A stretch of DNA of 25,150 nucleotides from a virus. Below the pieces are notes generated by a model. The model ran no database searches. It saw only the letters and a program-made list of their open reading frames with translations, and was not told the DNA's origin. Shown one piece after another: positions 1 through 8,861 of the stretch. Where the stretch lies: IMG/VR virus record IMGVR_UViG_3300020445_000067, positions 1 through 25,150 of that record; one strand, 5' to 3'. The position numbers and the translations under genes were made by a program. Every line of letters starts with the position of its first letter. Positions within the stretch are counted from its first letter, which is position 1.

Positions 1-15
1 CTGATTGTTGCTCAC
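1..15 (-). CDS. Possible 5' end of the next gene, cut by the window edge
   Basis: On the minus strand a GTG codon at 15-13 opens a frame that runs to the edge, reading (V/M)SNNQ. An AAGG element lies about 8 nt upstream and a late-promoter-like element lies further upstream at 73-66. There is too little sequence to name a product. It follows the terminator of the tail fibre gene in the same direction, so another virion gene would be expected. The call rests on position and a weak ribosome binding site only; the true start may lie outside the window. Confidence 0.25.
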
Positions 16-65
16 CCCTGCCTTGCGTTGATGTCTTAGTAGTTAGGAACCTAGTGATCCCTCAA

Positions 66-73
66 CATTTATA
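66..73 (-). promoter_or_regulatory. Weak late-promoter-like element
   Basis: The minus strand reads TATAAATG, one mismatch from the T4 late element TATAAATA. It lies between the tail fibre terminator and the possible gene start at the left edge, where a promoter for a new transcription unit would be expected. In such AT-rich DNA a one-mismatch hit can be chance. Confidence 0.25.
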
Positions 74-82
74 TAATGCCAT

Positions 83-109
83 AAAAATACCCCCTTGTAT
101 AGGGGGTAT
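83..109 (-). terminator. Rho-independent terminator after the tail fibre gene
   Basis: A perfect 9-bp inverted repeat, ATACCCCCT (87-95) and AGGGGGTAT (101-109), encloses a 5-nt loop. Read on the minus strand, the hairpin is followed by TTTTTA from positions 87-82. It starts 22 nt past the stop of the 2572-aa protein and closes that unit. The plus strand lacks a T tract after the stem, so it should work in one direction only. Confidence 0.88.
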
Positions 110-130
110 GTGACACTTTGTAATGTGACC

Positions 131-3100
131 TCAAACCTTCATCATGTAACAGAGTTCATGGTATGCAGGTTTGTTATCAAGAGTCATGAGCAATTTAGCA
201 GACTGTTGAGTATCACCTGAACTTCCATAAGCATGGACTCCATCTGAATATAATCCAGAAGAATTTGAAGTTATGCTAACACCAGCAGTTTGAGTACCAC
301 CAGCAGAGAACTGTATTGGGTGATGGTGCTGGAATGCTCTAAAGTCACCAACTGCTCTACCCAACGTGTTACCAGCATTTTTGACCTTAGTGCTATCTGC
401 ATCAGGTCTTCTAGGATCACCTGTACCTGAATTTACAGTTGCATGAGTAGCAAAATCATGCCAACCATCGTTAGCAGATCCAGAACTGGTTACTTGCTCC
501 TCTACCTTGATTTCATACAATCCAGTGCTATGAAGGTTCCCCATAGTATATTTCCAATTTCCACTGGTAATCGTAGCACCATTGGTATTAGTACCAACAT
601 TTATATTATTATAGTAGAAGGTATATGATCCAGCAGTTCCACCTGATAAGGTTTCTTCCTTGATCTCATAGAAAGTAGTTGTTTCACCTTGAGGATCAAA
701 ACTGTTGTTGAGACCTCCCCAAGAATAGAAATCACAAATAGTATACCTCGTATTGGCATCTTTATTATAGATATCCCATGTCATTTCCTCAGTAATAAGA
801 TTGAACTTTGGATTCTTCGCTGTCCACTCAACACTGATTATTTGATTGTTATCACTACCACTATTATCCATAAATCCAATACCAGGTTGACCATTCTGAA
901 CATTACCATGAGTCCAAGTGGAACCAGAAACAGGATTCAATAGATTGAATGTACTCTTTGCATTACCAGTGATAGTAGCACTAAAGATCATACTCTGACC
1001 AGCAGGTATATCAGGAATAGTAACAGTTACAGGAGTATTAGAACCAGTAGTTGTATTATTATATGTTAATGATAAACCCAATGATGATATTGCATATGTA
1101 CCCAATGCTACACCATTTGTACCAGGATTATCTACCCAGTCATGATTAAATGTAAGTTGTAGACCTTTAGTATCAGCATGAGGATCAGATTGAATAACTA
1201 AATCTCCATTTTGATTGAATTGTACAGTAGGTCTATATCCTTCTGTTTGTGTACCTGACTTGAACCTAAATGGACCCCAATAGAACCAAGGACCAAATCC
1301 ATCCCACTGATTAGTAGCAGGATCATATGGGTTCAAAGCACGTAGCATATTATTGAACACATAGTGTGATCCAGTCCTGTTAGAATTATTGATATGAGCA
1401 TTAGCAGAACTATTCAAAGCATAGGTAGTTTCTACGTAGTTAGCAGCATTTTGCCCACTGAATACTTGTTGCCAACTCCCTGTAGATACCATAGCATTTG
1501 TTTGAACATGAGTTAGATATTCCACTGTTACCGCAGCACTTTGTACAGGAGAATCCCACTTATTATTAACACCAGCAGACTGAGTACATTTTATCATGCA
1601 AAGCTTCCGATTTACATTTACAGTACCTGAATCATCATGACCACAACCATATGTTACTGCCCATCCTCCACCAGTTCCACCAGTTACTTCAACTGCATTC
1701 TTAGGTGATGCACTATATCCATTAAATCGAGTCTGCCAAGAAGTTGATGATCCACCACCACCTGTAGATCCACCAGTACCAGCACCAGTTCTCATACTAC
1801 CTTTACCTGCTAAGTCTACAAATGCAGTACCTTCAGCAGTAGTAGTACCAGTCTGTAACCATTGGTTAGAAGCAGGATACTTATTAGATTGACTATTCTG
1901 TCCATCATAATTTGGCCACTCACCTTGGGTTACTAATGTATGAGCAGCAGATCCCCAGTTAGTACCAAAGGCAGCATCAGGGTTATCAGTACCAGAAGCA
2001 GCACCAATCAAGTCATTCAAACCAACCTGAACTGAAATGTCATGAGTGTGTCTGAAGTAGTTGTGATTCAATCCGTGTGAGTGAGCAGGAACTTCAGGTC
2101 TTGTTAGTTCATGAGCAAAAACATTCAAGTTAGCATCAACAGTATGACTATCGTAACCACCGTTTCCACCACCTGTAGATGTTCCTGTTCCACCTCTTAC
2201 AAACTTATTCTGTAAGTCAGGAGATGTTACTTGAGATCCATACCTATCAGTATAGGTAGATCCATTACATAATACATATCCATCAGGTAATGCATTACCA
2301 GCACCGTTCCACATTATTATAGAACCTACTGGTAATGCTTGGTTCCTTATATCTTTCTGGAACCACTCATCGAACATACTTGGTGCTTTCTCACTGAATC
2401 CACTACCACCAAAGTTTTTATATACATTATTATTTGCTGTAACAGCATCATGTACACTGAAGAAGCAATCATCACCTGTCTTATATGATCTACTTGAACC
2501 ATGAGTAGCAGGGACACGAATACCAGAATCAGTATCTAAGAACTCTGCTTTACTAGCAATATATACACTCTTACCAATTGATACCTCATCTGCCAAACTT
2601 ACTGGATGTCCAGTTGCAACTTCAAAAGAGAACTTACTACCAGAAGTACCAGACATCTGGGTTAGTATAGGTGAAGTATCATCCTTGAAGAATGTAACAC
2701 CAGGATTACCACTACCTGATCCAGTACCAGTCTTCTTGATCCACATTACCGCAGTGCCAGCATCACTATCAATACCTAATACATAATCTCTTTTCTTGGT
2801 TCCAGTAATAGCAGAACCTTTCACATATAATTCAGATAGTCTTGCAGTATTTCTATACTCAGCATTGATACCCAATGTACCTGTAGTACCAGTAGATGAT
2901 GTATCTTCGAAAGGATACATACCACCAGTCCTTGTCAATCCTGCATTGAACCACCATCCAACTTTAGCACCAGTAGGATCATCAAGATAGATCCATTTCT
3001 CATTATGAGGAGTGGAATCAAGAATAGTAGAAGGTTTATATGCTATATCACCAAATGTTTCACCCAGTGACCATGTTCCAGCTGCCTGTACTCCACTTTC

Positions 3101-6100
3101 ATTTACCAAGTTTTGAATAGTATCACCTACACCAGCAGTATAACTTTCTGGTCTTGAGGTCATTGCCCATAGATACTTACTCTTCTTATATTTCGAGTCA
3201 CCTAGATAATGTTCTATTTTCTTGGTTCCAAGAGTAGCAGTGTCTATATAAATTCCTCGTAAACTATAGTTGGTAGAAGAAGATAAATCATGGATACCTC
3301 TAAATGCACCATTACCATCTTCTTTCCACCCATTAGCCATACCATAGAATGTGACTCTTTGAGTAGATCTAAACTGTTCTTGTCTAGGTGTATTAAATTC
3401 TACACCACCTCTAAAGATACTTGGACTTCTAATAGATCCTTTTATTCTAGTAGATTTATCCTCAGAACCATTATCAACTGTAAGTTTACCCCAAACATCG
3501 AGATCCCAGAAGTTCATGGTTCTCTCTAATTCAGTATCATCACCAGAATCTTCTGGATCAGGTCTGTCTTGTGGAGGAATAGCAGAAATTTCTAATATAG
3601 ATTCATCAATAATTTCTATCTTACCAGTAACAGCATTGATCTTCTGAGTACCAACATACAAGTCACCTTGTGAGTTTAGACCTGAGTAGAATACAACACC
3701 AGCATCTTCTTTCTTAGACTGAGATACAACAACTTCCCTATCATTTAGATCACGTTGTTGTTTAGCTGGGAATGCAGTTGAATAGTTACCTGGACCATAT
3801 CCAACATATTCAAATGTATGGTTTCCAGATCTTACAAGTGATGGTCGTCTAAGTTCAACAAAAATACCATCATCTTCAGTTCTATTAGTAGAGTTACCTC
3901 TCAAATATCCTACTTGGAATAATCTCGATTGATCTTCTCTACCTCTCCTAGCAAAACCTTCTCTTGCTTCACAAATACCATTTATCTCATTTGATGCATA
4001 TCTATTATCTCCTAAGAATGCTTCAGCAGTTTCTCTGGTAATACTCTTAGTCCTTGAGTCTGAATATACCCATCCATGTATTCTATGGTCTGATACAGAC
4101 TTAGCTGCATCAGGATTATCTTTAGGATTATCTGCGTCTAATGAAGGATATAATTCAGCAGTATTCTGACTAAACTTATATTTCTTGAACCAGTTCTGTG
4201 AAATATTACCCTGATTTCCACGAATCATCCTATCGTGGTCAATCTGAATATCAGCAAGCAATAAAGTTAGATAGTATACACCATCTTGCACCTGTGGAAT
4301 GAAATCCTGAACTTCAGTTATATCATAAATGTAATATGTTCTTGCATACTGGGTGTAATCGGAAGGATTACCTCCATCCCACTTATCCATTACATAACCA
4401 TCACTATCCGTTCTTAGTTTTAATACATATCCTAAGAAAGGTGGTCGTGCAGTTCTGTTATCTTTAGGTAATACATAACGATAACGATATGTTCTATCGT
4501 AATTAGATCTTACATCTTTGATCCTTTTTATAACACCACCTGGTGTAGTTCTAGGTGCTTCATCTCCTGAATAATCAGTTGCAGTTAGAACTTTATCTAT
4601 AATCTCATTATCAGTATCTTTAGTTAGTACAATCCAGTTACCATAAGCTCCAGTATCAAGATCAGCTGCTTGAAGATTTCTCCTACTAGGATCATACAAT
4701 AATGGCTGTCTGGTTATACTCGTACTCCATTGACCATTATTAGCATAGACCCTGCAACTACCAGAAGAAGATACAGCACCAAGAGTAATCAAGTTGATAC
4801 CAAGATCAGCATCAGCCTGAGTAGAAGCTATCTTAAATCTAGTTCTTGTTGTGGGATATGCATAGTAAAACTCTGTTCGTGATAATGATCCACCAGCAAG
4901 GTTAGGTAAAGTATCAGTAGATACTCCTTTTGAGAAGAATATTGGCTGACCTTTATCATATCCATGAGGAATTTCTGTCCAGTTTCCACCTGAAGCTGCT
5001 GCATCATTGACAGTAATAAATTCACCACTAGATGCTTGAGTTACAAACTCATGCATAATAGGAATTGGTTTTACATCTGATACTAACTGTTTGACAGTCA
5101 TAACACCAACAGTTGTTATCTTACCAGTGCTGGCATTAACAGTCTTTGGTGGGTTATCAGTTCTTAGATCAAGAGCAGTACCATTTCTTGCTTCCTCAAC
5201 CGTCTTTGCAATTTTGAATTGATTACTTCTATTATCAATATTACCTGATCCACTCTGAGTATCTTGCCATGTAGAAAGATCACCCCATCTACCACCATTC
5301 TCAGTAATAATATAGTAAATGGTATTTGGTTCTAATCCATCTGGTAAATAACCTGTTTCAGATTCTAATCTGACAGGAGTACCAGTTCTCCATTGATGAG
5401 AATCATTATTTGTTAGTGTACATACATCAGTATTAGGGTTGATAACAAATCCTTTAGACTGAACATTTTCATATGAACCACCAGCATCAGTATTAGTTGC
5501 AAACTTAGATGATACTGGAACTGGGAATCCACCAACATTCAACTCCATACTCACGTCTTCATTCTCTTTACCACCAAACAGATACCTATCATCAAATGTA
5601 TATGTTGGTGTTAGAGTAGGAGATAATGCATTGTATAAGTATAGCTTAGTTTTAGATGCACTTGTATTTGCTTCCTGAACTTTCTTTACATCAAATGGAT
5701 ACCATTTGAATTCCGCTTGATTTGTAAGATCTAATTTCTGAGGTGGAATGATATGTGTAATTATACCAGTCTTATCCTGTGGGAATGCTTTCTCTCTGAA
5801 ACCAACTGCTCTCAATGCAGTGTTACCAAAGTTAGAGTTAGAGTTAGTAATAGAAATATCACCACCATCTTCAATCAAATGGTGATCGCAGAATCCAACA
5901 GCGAACACAGATACCGCCTGAATCAATCCTTCATATCTAATATGAATATGGAATGTTCTCCAGTTATCCTGATAATATGCTCCTCCATCACTATGTAAAG
6001 TAGATACAGTTGTAGAACCTGCGTCAGATGGTCTATCAAATCCACTTTGACCCTCAGTCAACCATGCAGGGTCTTTCAAGTCTGTATTATCAATAGTTCT

Positions 6101-7849
6101 TTGCTGCTTCTGATACATATACTTGACGAATGCTCTATCATCTTTCTGTAGAGATACACCAGTATACTGTGCCACAACCATTGACTTGAATCCAGTTGCT
6201 TTGGATCCATCACAGAACATACCACATATACCAAACACTGATCTAATAGAACAGTTGAATATGTATGGTGATGCTGAGTCAACAGTATCAATATCAGCAA
6301 CTAATGTAGCAGCAGCAGTGGTGTTGAATAGATAAGTCTGAGCAGTAACCGTACCACCCATATCTTTCTCACATTCAATTTCATTCTCAGCAAGTACGCT
6401 AGTTACAAATACAGTACCATTAATATCACCACCAAAACCAGTACCTTGTGCTGTTTCAGAAGGATCTAAACCTTTCAGTGAGACAATTTGGTTCTTGAAG
6501 AGACCATGAGAACCTCTTGTTTTTACATTAATTTTATATCTACCAGCAAATACTTCAGTAACAGTAATTTGTGCAATTTCATTATCTACGTTTAGAGGAC
6601 CAACAATTCTATTTTCCTGTTGTCTTGCTTCTACTTCACCTTCAGCATCAACAATAGCATCTTCAATACTGGTATCAGAAAATCCTCTTGCAACCTTAGC
6701 ATAATACAATCCTAAATCATTCAATTTAATTATATCAGTAAGAGCAGGATGAGTTGCAGGAGCAGTAGTTCCTAATTGACTTCTATAAACCCATATCTTA
6801 CTATTACCAGTATCTACTTTCTTTACTCTAACAATTTCCTTATCAGCATTATTCGCATTATCTATCAATAGATAATCACCCATGTGGATTCTTGCTTGAG
6901 AACCACTATTGATCCTATCTAATGTTATTTCAGTAGCAGGAGCTCCATCTCCAGGATCAACAGTTGCACTAGGTATAGCTAATTCATTTTGTATATCACG
7001 AACCGACATTCCATTAGCGAATGCAAATCCAGTTAGTTTATGATGAGATCCTAAACCAGTTGTCTTATCTTGAGTTAGAGCCTGCTTCTGGTTATTCCAC
7101 TCATAGTCAGTTTTATATTTTGTATACTTGATAGTATCAGCAGCATCATTAGATGCATATCTAAAGACACCACCTGTATTTGTAGGAACAGAATCAAAAA
7201 TTGAGAACTGCCAGAAATAGCAACCACCAGTTACCCTAAAGAATGCTGCTCTAGGTAATGTTCTTGAAGAACCTTCTTCAACATATACTCCAGGAACTTT
7301 ATAGTCAGAAGTTTCATATCCTGTATTATCAGAATCCAAGTATTCTGCATACATTGGATCAGGAACATACCTTGGTCTAACTCTAGTCTTTCTTAGATCA
7401 GAACCTACAAGAGATGTACCCCTAGGGATGATAACACCACCTTCATAAGAGTTGAATTTGAATAAGTCGTTATTATCTTCAAAGATGTTGAAATTAGATT
7501 GGTCAGTTAGTTTTGGTATTATATCTACGCCATTAATTTGTTGATCGGTATCCCAATAATTCGCTGTAGTATCCCAATCTACAAAATATCCAGGTCTATT
7601 ATCAATCCAGTGATCTCCTGGACTTAGTAAGATTGTAAATTGGTCATACTTATCATTACCTCGTTCAGGTCCAGCAATGTATGAAAAACGTGCAACCTCT
7701 AATAAAGCCCTCTGAATAGTCTTGAAAGGTCTTGTAGGTGAATTACCTCTATTCGTAATTAAATCCGAAGCATTGAACTCATTAGGGTCAACATACAAGA
7801 AACGTCCTTCAGTTGAACTAATGAGATTTGATAAGCGTGTTAATGACAT
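131..7849 (-). CDS. Giant tail fibre / tail collar protein with N-terminal beta-helix domain
   Basis: This 2572-aa virion protein probably mediates attachment to the host surface. The N-terminus (about residues 15-170) has the pattern of a pectate-lyase-like right-handed beta-helix, with the motif TRPFKTIQRALLEVARF and later LLSPGDHWI, as in large fibre proteins of marine T4-type phages. About residues 1835-1885 form a phage tail collar domain (PVGSIIMWNG ... PDGYVLCNGS ... DLQNKFVRGG). It is followed by a His-rich stretch near residue 1928 (PAHSHGLNHNYFRHTH), like the metal-binding HxH tips of T4 fibres. The C-terminus has a second His run (FQHHHPIQF) and ends in HELCYMMKV, a typical fibre end. 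A similar ending, RKLCMIKC, occurs internally near residue 2083, so about 480 residues appear added beyond one receptor-binding module. The start ATG has GGA 9 nt upstream, and a late promoter precedes it. Which T4 fibre it replaces is unclear. Confidence 0.85.
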   Translation of the reverse strand: MSLTRLSNLISSTEGRFLYVDPNEFNASDLITNRGNSPTRPFKTIQRALLEVARFSYIAGPERGNDKYDQFTILLSPGDHWIDNRPGYFVDWDTTANYWDTDQQINGVDIIPKLTDQSNFNIFEDNNDLFKFNSYEGGVIIPRGTSLVGSDLRKTRVRPRYVPDPMYAEYLDSDNTGYETSDYKVPGVYVEEGSSRTLPRAAFFRVTGGCYFWQFSIFDSVPTNTGGVFRYASNDAADTIKYTKYKTDYEWNNQKQALTQDKTTGLGSHHKLTGFAFANGMSVRDIQNELAIPSATVDPGDGAPATEITLDRINSGSQARIHMGDYLLIDNANNADKEIVRVKKVDTGNSKIWVYRSQLGTTAPATHPALTDIIKLNDLGLYYAKVARGFSDTSIEDAIVDAEGEVEARQQENRIVGPLNVDNEIAQITVTEVFAGRYKINVKTRGSHGLFKNQIVSLKGLDPSETAQGTGFGGDINGTVFVTSVLAENEIECEKDMGGTVTAQTYLFNTTAAATLVADIDTVDSASPYIFNCSIRSVFGICGMFCDGSKATGFKSMVVAQYTGVSLQKDDRAFVKYMYQKQQRTIDNTDLKDPAWLTEGQSGFDRPSDAGSTTVSTLHSDGGAYYQDNWRTFHIHIRYEGLIQAVSVFAVGFCDHHLIEDGGDISITNSNSNFGNTALRAVGFREKAFPQDKTGIITHIIPPQKLDLTNQAEFKWYPFDVKKVQEANTSASKTKLYLYNALSPTLTPTYTFDDRYLFGGKENEDVSMELNVGGFPVPVSSKFATNTDAGGSYENVQSKGFVINPNTDVCTLTNNDSHQWRTGTPVRLESETGYLPDGLEPNTIYYIITENGGRWGDLSTWQDTQSGSGNIDNRSNQFKIAKTVEEARNGTALDLRTDNPPKTVNASTGKITTVGVMTVKQLVSDVKPIPIMHEFVTQASSGEFITVNDAAASGGNWTEIPHGYDKGQPIFFSKGVSTDTLPNLAGGSLSRTEFYYAYPTTRTRFKIASTQADADLGINLITLGAVSSSGSCRVYANNGQWSTSITRQPLLYDPSRRNLQAADLDTGAYGNWIVLTKDTDNEIIDKVLTATDYSGDEAPRTTPGGVIKRIKDVRSNYDRTYRYRYVLPKDNRTARPPFLGYVLKLRTDSDGYVMDKWDGGNPSDYTQYARTYYIYDITEVQDFIPQVQDGVYYLTLLLADIQIDHDRMIRGNQGNISQNWFKKYKFSQNTAELYPSLDADNPKDNPDAAKSVSDHRIHGWVYSDSRTKSITRETAEAFLGDNRYASNEINGICEAREGFARRGREDQSRLFQVGYLRGNSTNRTEDDGIFVELRRPSLVRSGNHTFEYVGYGPGNYSTAFPAKQQRDLNDREVVVSQSKKEDAGVVFYSGLNSQGDLYVGTQKINAVTGKIEIIDESILEISAIPPQDRPDPEDSGDDTELERTMNFWDLDVWGKLTVDNGSEDKSTRIKGSIRSPSIFRGGVEFNTPRQEQFRSTQRVTFYGMANGWKEDGNGAFRGIHDLSSSTNYSLRGIYIDTATLGTKKIEHYLGDSKYKKSKYLWAMTSRPESYTAGVGDTIQNLVNESGVQAAGTWSLGETFGDIAYKPSTILDSTPHNEKWIYLDDPTGAKVGWWFNAGLTRTGGMYPFEDTSSTGTTGTLGINAEYRNTARLSELYVKGSAITGTKKRDYVLGIDSDAGTAVMWIKKTGTGSGSGNPGVTFFKDDTSPILTQMSGTSGSKFSFEVATGHPVSLADEVSIGKSVYIASKAEFLDTDSGIRVPATHGSSRSYKTGDDCFFSVHDAVTANNNVYKNFGGSGFSEKAPSMFDEWFQKDIRNQALPVGSIIMWNGAGNALPDGYVLCNGSTYTDRYGSQVTSPDLQNKFVRGGTGTSTGGGNGGYDSHTVDANLNVFAHELTRPEVPAHSHGLNHNYFRHTHDISVQVGLNDLIGAASGTDNPDAAFGTNWGSAAHTLVTQGEWPNYDGQNSQSNKYPASNQWLQTGTTTAEGTAFVDLAGKGSMRTGAGTGGSTGGGGSSTSWQTRFNGYSASPKNAVEVTGGTGGGWAVTYGCGHDDSGTVNVNRKLCMIKCTQSAGVNNKWDSPVQSAAVTVEYLTHVQTNAMVSTGSWQQVFSGQNAANYVETTYALNSSANAHINNSNRTGSHYVFNNMLRALNPYDPATNQWDGFGPWFYWGPFRFKSGTQTEGYRPTVQFNQNGDLVIQSDPHADTKGLQLTFNHDWVDNPGTNGVALGTYAISSLGLSLTYNNTTTGSNTPVTVTIPDIPAGQSMIFSATITGNAKSTFNLLNPVSGSTWTHGNVQNGQPGIGFMDNSGSDNNQIISVEWTAKNPKFNLITEEMTWDIYNKDANTRYTICDFYSWGGLNNSFDPQGETTTFYEIKEETLSGGTAGSYTFYYNNINVGTNTNGATITSGNWKYTMGNLHSTGLYEIKVEEQVTSSGSANDGWHDFATHATVNSGTGDPRRPDADSTKVKNAGNTLGRAVGDFRAFQHHHPIQFSAGGTQTAGVSITSNSSGLYSDGVHAYGSSGDTQQSAKLLMTLDNKPAYHELCYMMKV

Positions 7850-7885
7850 CTTTTATTTCCAGTGGACATACCAATCCTATAATGA

Positions 7886-7893
7886 TATTTATA
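7886..7893 (-). promoter_or_regulatory. T4-type late promoter for the tail fibre gene
   Basis: The minus strand carries a perfect TATAAATA, the T4 late promoter element read by RNA polymerase with the gp55-type sigma and gp33. It lies between the stop of the 67-aa gene and the tail fibre start, with room for transcription to begin near 7880 and leave a leader of about 30 nt. Confidence 0.7.
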
Positions 7894-7910
7894 CACCACT
7901 GATTCCTAGA

Positions 7911-8114
7911 TTACGCCTTTATAGGATCAACGTATGTTATAGTATCTTCATCAAGTAGCTTTCTACAAACATCTAATACGTTCATAAATTGCTCATAATT
8001 ATCACATTGAACATGCTTTTCAAAACCATTATCAGAATATAAATGAATCTCTCTTCTCAAGACATCCACAACCACCTTTGCTAGGAGTTCATCTTTTTCA
8101 TTTGGCATTGTCAT
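7911..8114 (-). CDS. Small hypothetical protein, 67 aa, with its own host-type promoter
   Basis: The function is not recognised. The protein is small and acidic and looks soluble, with a predicted alternation of strands and helices (KVVVDVLRREIHLYSD, then FMNVLDVCRKLLDED). It has no signal peptide, membrane segment or obvious catalytic motif; its two cysteines are far apart. Start ATG at 8114 has GGAG 5 nt upstream; a second ATG two codons later is also possible. It sits among late virion genes but follows a perfect TTGACA-N16-TATAAT promoter. It is therefore likely made early by host polymerase and may act on the host rather than be part of the virion. That is inference from the promoter only. 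Confidence 0.75.
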   Translation of the reverse strand: MTMPNEKDELLAKVVVDVLRREIHLYSDNGFEKHVQCDNYEQFMNVLDVCRKLLDEDTITYVDPIKA

Positions 8115-8132
8115 AGAGTCTCCGTTTTTAGC

Positions 8133-8160
8133 ATTATACTATAAAAATATAATTTGTCAA
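8133..8160 (-). promoter_or_regulatory. Perfect sigma70-type promoter for the 67-aa gene
   Basis: On the minus strand TTGACA (8160-8155) and TATAAT (8138-8133) are separated by 16 nt; both hexamers match the bacterial consensus exactly. Transcription would begin near 8126, just ahead of a GGAG ribosome binding site and the ATG at 8114. The TGA inside the -35 hexamer is also the stop codon of the preceding 231-aa gene. Confidence 0.85.
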
Positions 8161-8852
8161 TTCAGATAGATCATCTTAGCGTCAACATCAAGAGTTTTTG
8201 CAATTTCAACCTTACAATTTTTAGCACCACTTACATTGATATTACCATCAGTAACAGTAGTATTGTAATTTTTGACCACATTCACATTCATTTCTCCTTG
8301 AGATTCAATATAGACACCACCTTTTTCATTAGTGTTCTTATATCCTAATCCAGTTTCACTGGTAGTATTCCACATTCCTTTGAAGTTCCATATACCAGCA
8401 CCTTTAGCATCAACATCAAGAGCATTGGTATTGACATAATGTCTATTAGTACATTCACATGTATATGCTTCTACATTAAGAACATACTCCTTTACTGTAG
8501 TAACCTTAGAAACATCTGAGTGTCTTCTATATGCTTTAGCGATTTGAAAGTTTACTTCCTCATTGGCAACAATATTCAAATTCTTCCTAAACTCCAAATA
8601 ACAATCACCACCAAACACCATATGACTTTTCTTACCATTTCCTTTTCCACCAGCAAGGAGCATTAGATCCTTTACAGCAATAATAGATATACTTCCATCA
8701 GGAAGAAATTTTATACTACTACCAGTCTTATGTTTCCAAGTAGTTGTTTCCTGACCTGGAGTATTATTGATAGTAAGTTGAGAACCATCAAAATAGGTTA
8801 CGCCATATACATGGGATGACCTTGCTTTTTCATCTTGAATTGGGATACCCAT
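8157..8852 (-). CDS. Probable baseplate central spike protein (beta-helix, gp5 C-terminal-like)
   Basis: This 231-aa protein follows the gp5-like hub gene by 9 nt and is preceded by AGAGG, which overlaps the hub gene's stop. The sequence is rich in short alternating beta strands and glycine turns (GSSIKFLPDGSISIIAVKD, LMLLAGGKG, CYLEFRKNLNIVANEEV). It ends in repeated N-V/D-V steps (GNINVSGAKNCKVEIAKTLDVDAKMIYLN). Such strand repeats resemble the triple-stranded beta-helix of T4 gp5C and gpV spikes. I infer it forms or caps the membrane-piercing needle, a job the 887-aa gp5-like protein may not do alone. The N-terminal 40 residues (YGVTYFDGSQLTINN) could dock it to the hub. An alternative is a small baseplate decoration protein. 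No lysozyme motif is visible. Confidence 0.6.
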   Translation of the reverse strand: MGIPIQDEKARSSHVYGVTYFDGSQLTINNTPGQETTTWKHKTGSSIKFLPDGSISIIAVKDLMLLAGGKGNGKKSHMVFGGDCYLEFRKNLNIVANEEVNFQIAKAYRRHSDVSKVTTVKEYVLNVEAYTCECTNRHYVNTNALDVDAKGAGIWNFKGMWNTTSETGLGYKNTNEKGGVYIESQGEMNVNVVKNYNTTVTDGNINVSGAKNCKVEIAKTLDVDAKMIYLN

Positions 8853-8861
8853 AATTTACCT

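Noticed and set aside
1-130. tRNA or other RNA gene at the left edge
   Set aside because: No cloverleaf or conserved T-loop sequence could be found; the only clear structure is the terminator hairpin.
131-7849. Repeated short words such as accagca and accagta across the fibre gene, as possible DNA repeats
   Set aside because: They follow from frequent Gly, Thr, Ala and Val codons on the other strand with no constant spacing; no direct repeat array or CRISPR-like unit is present.
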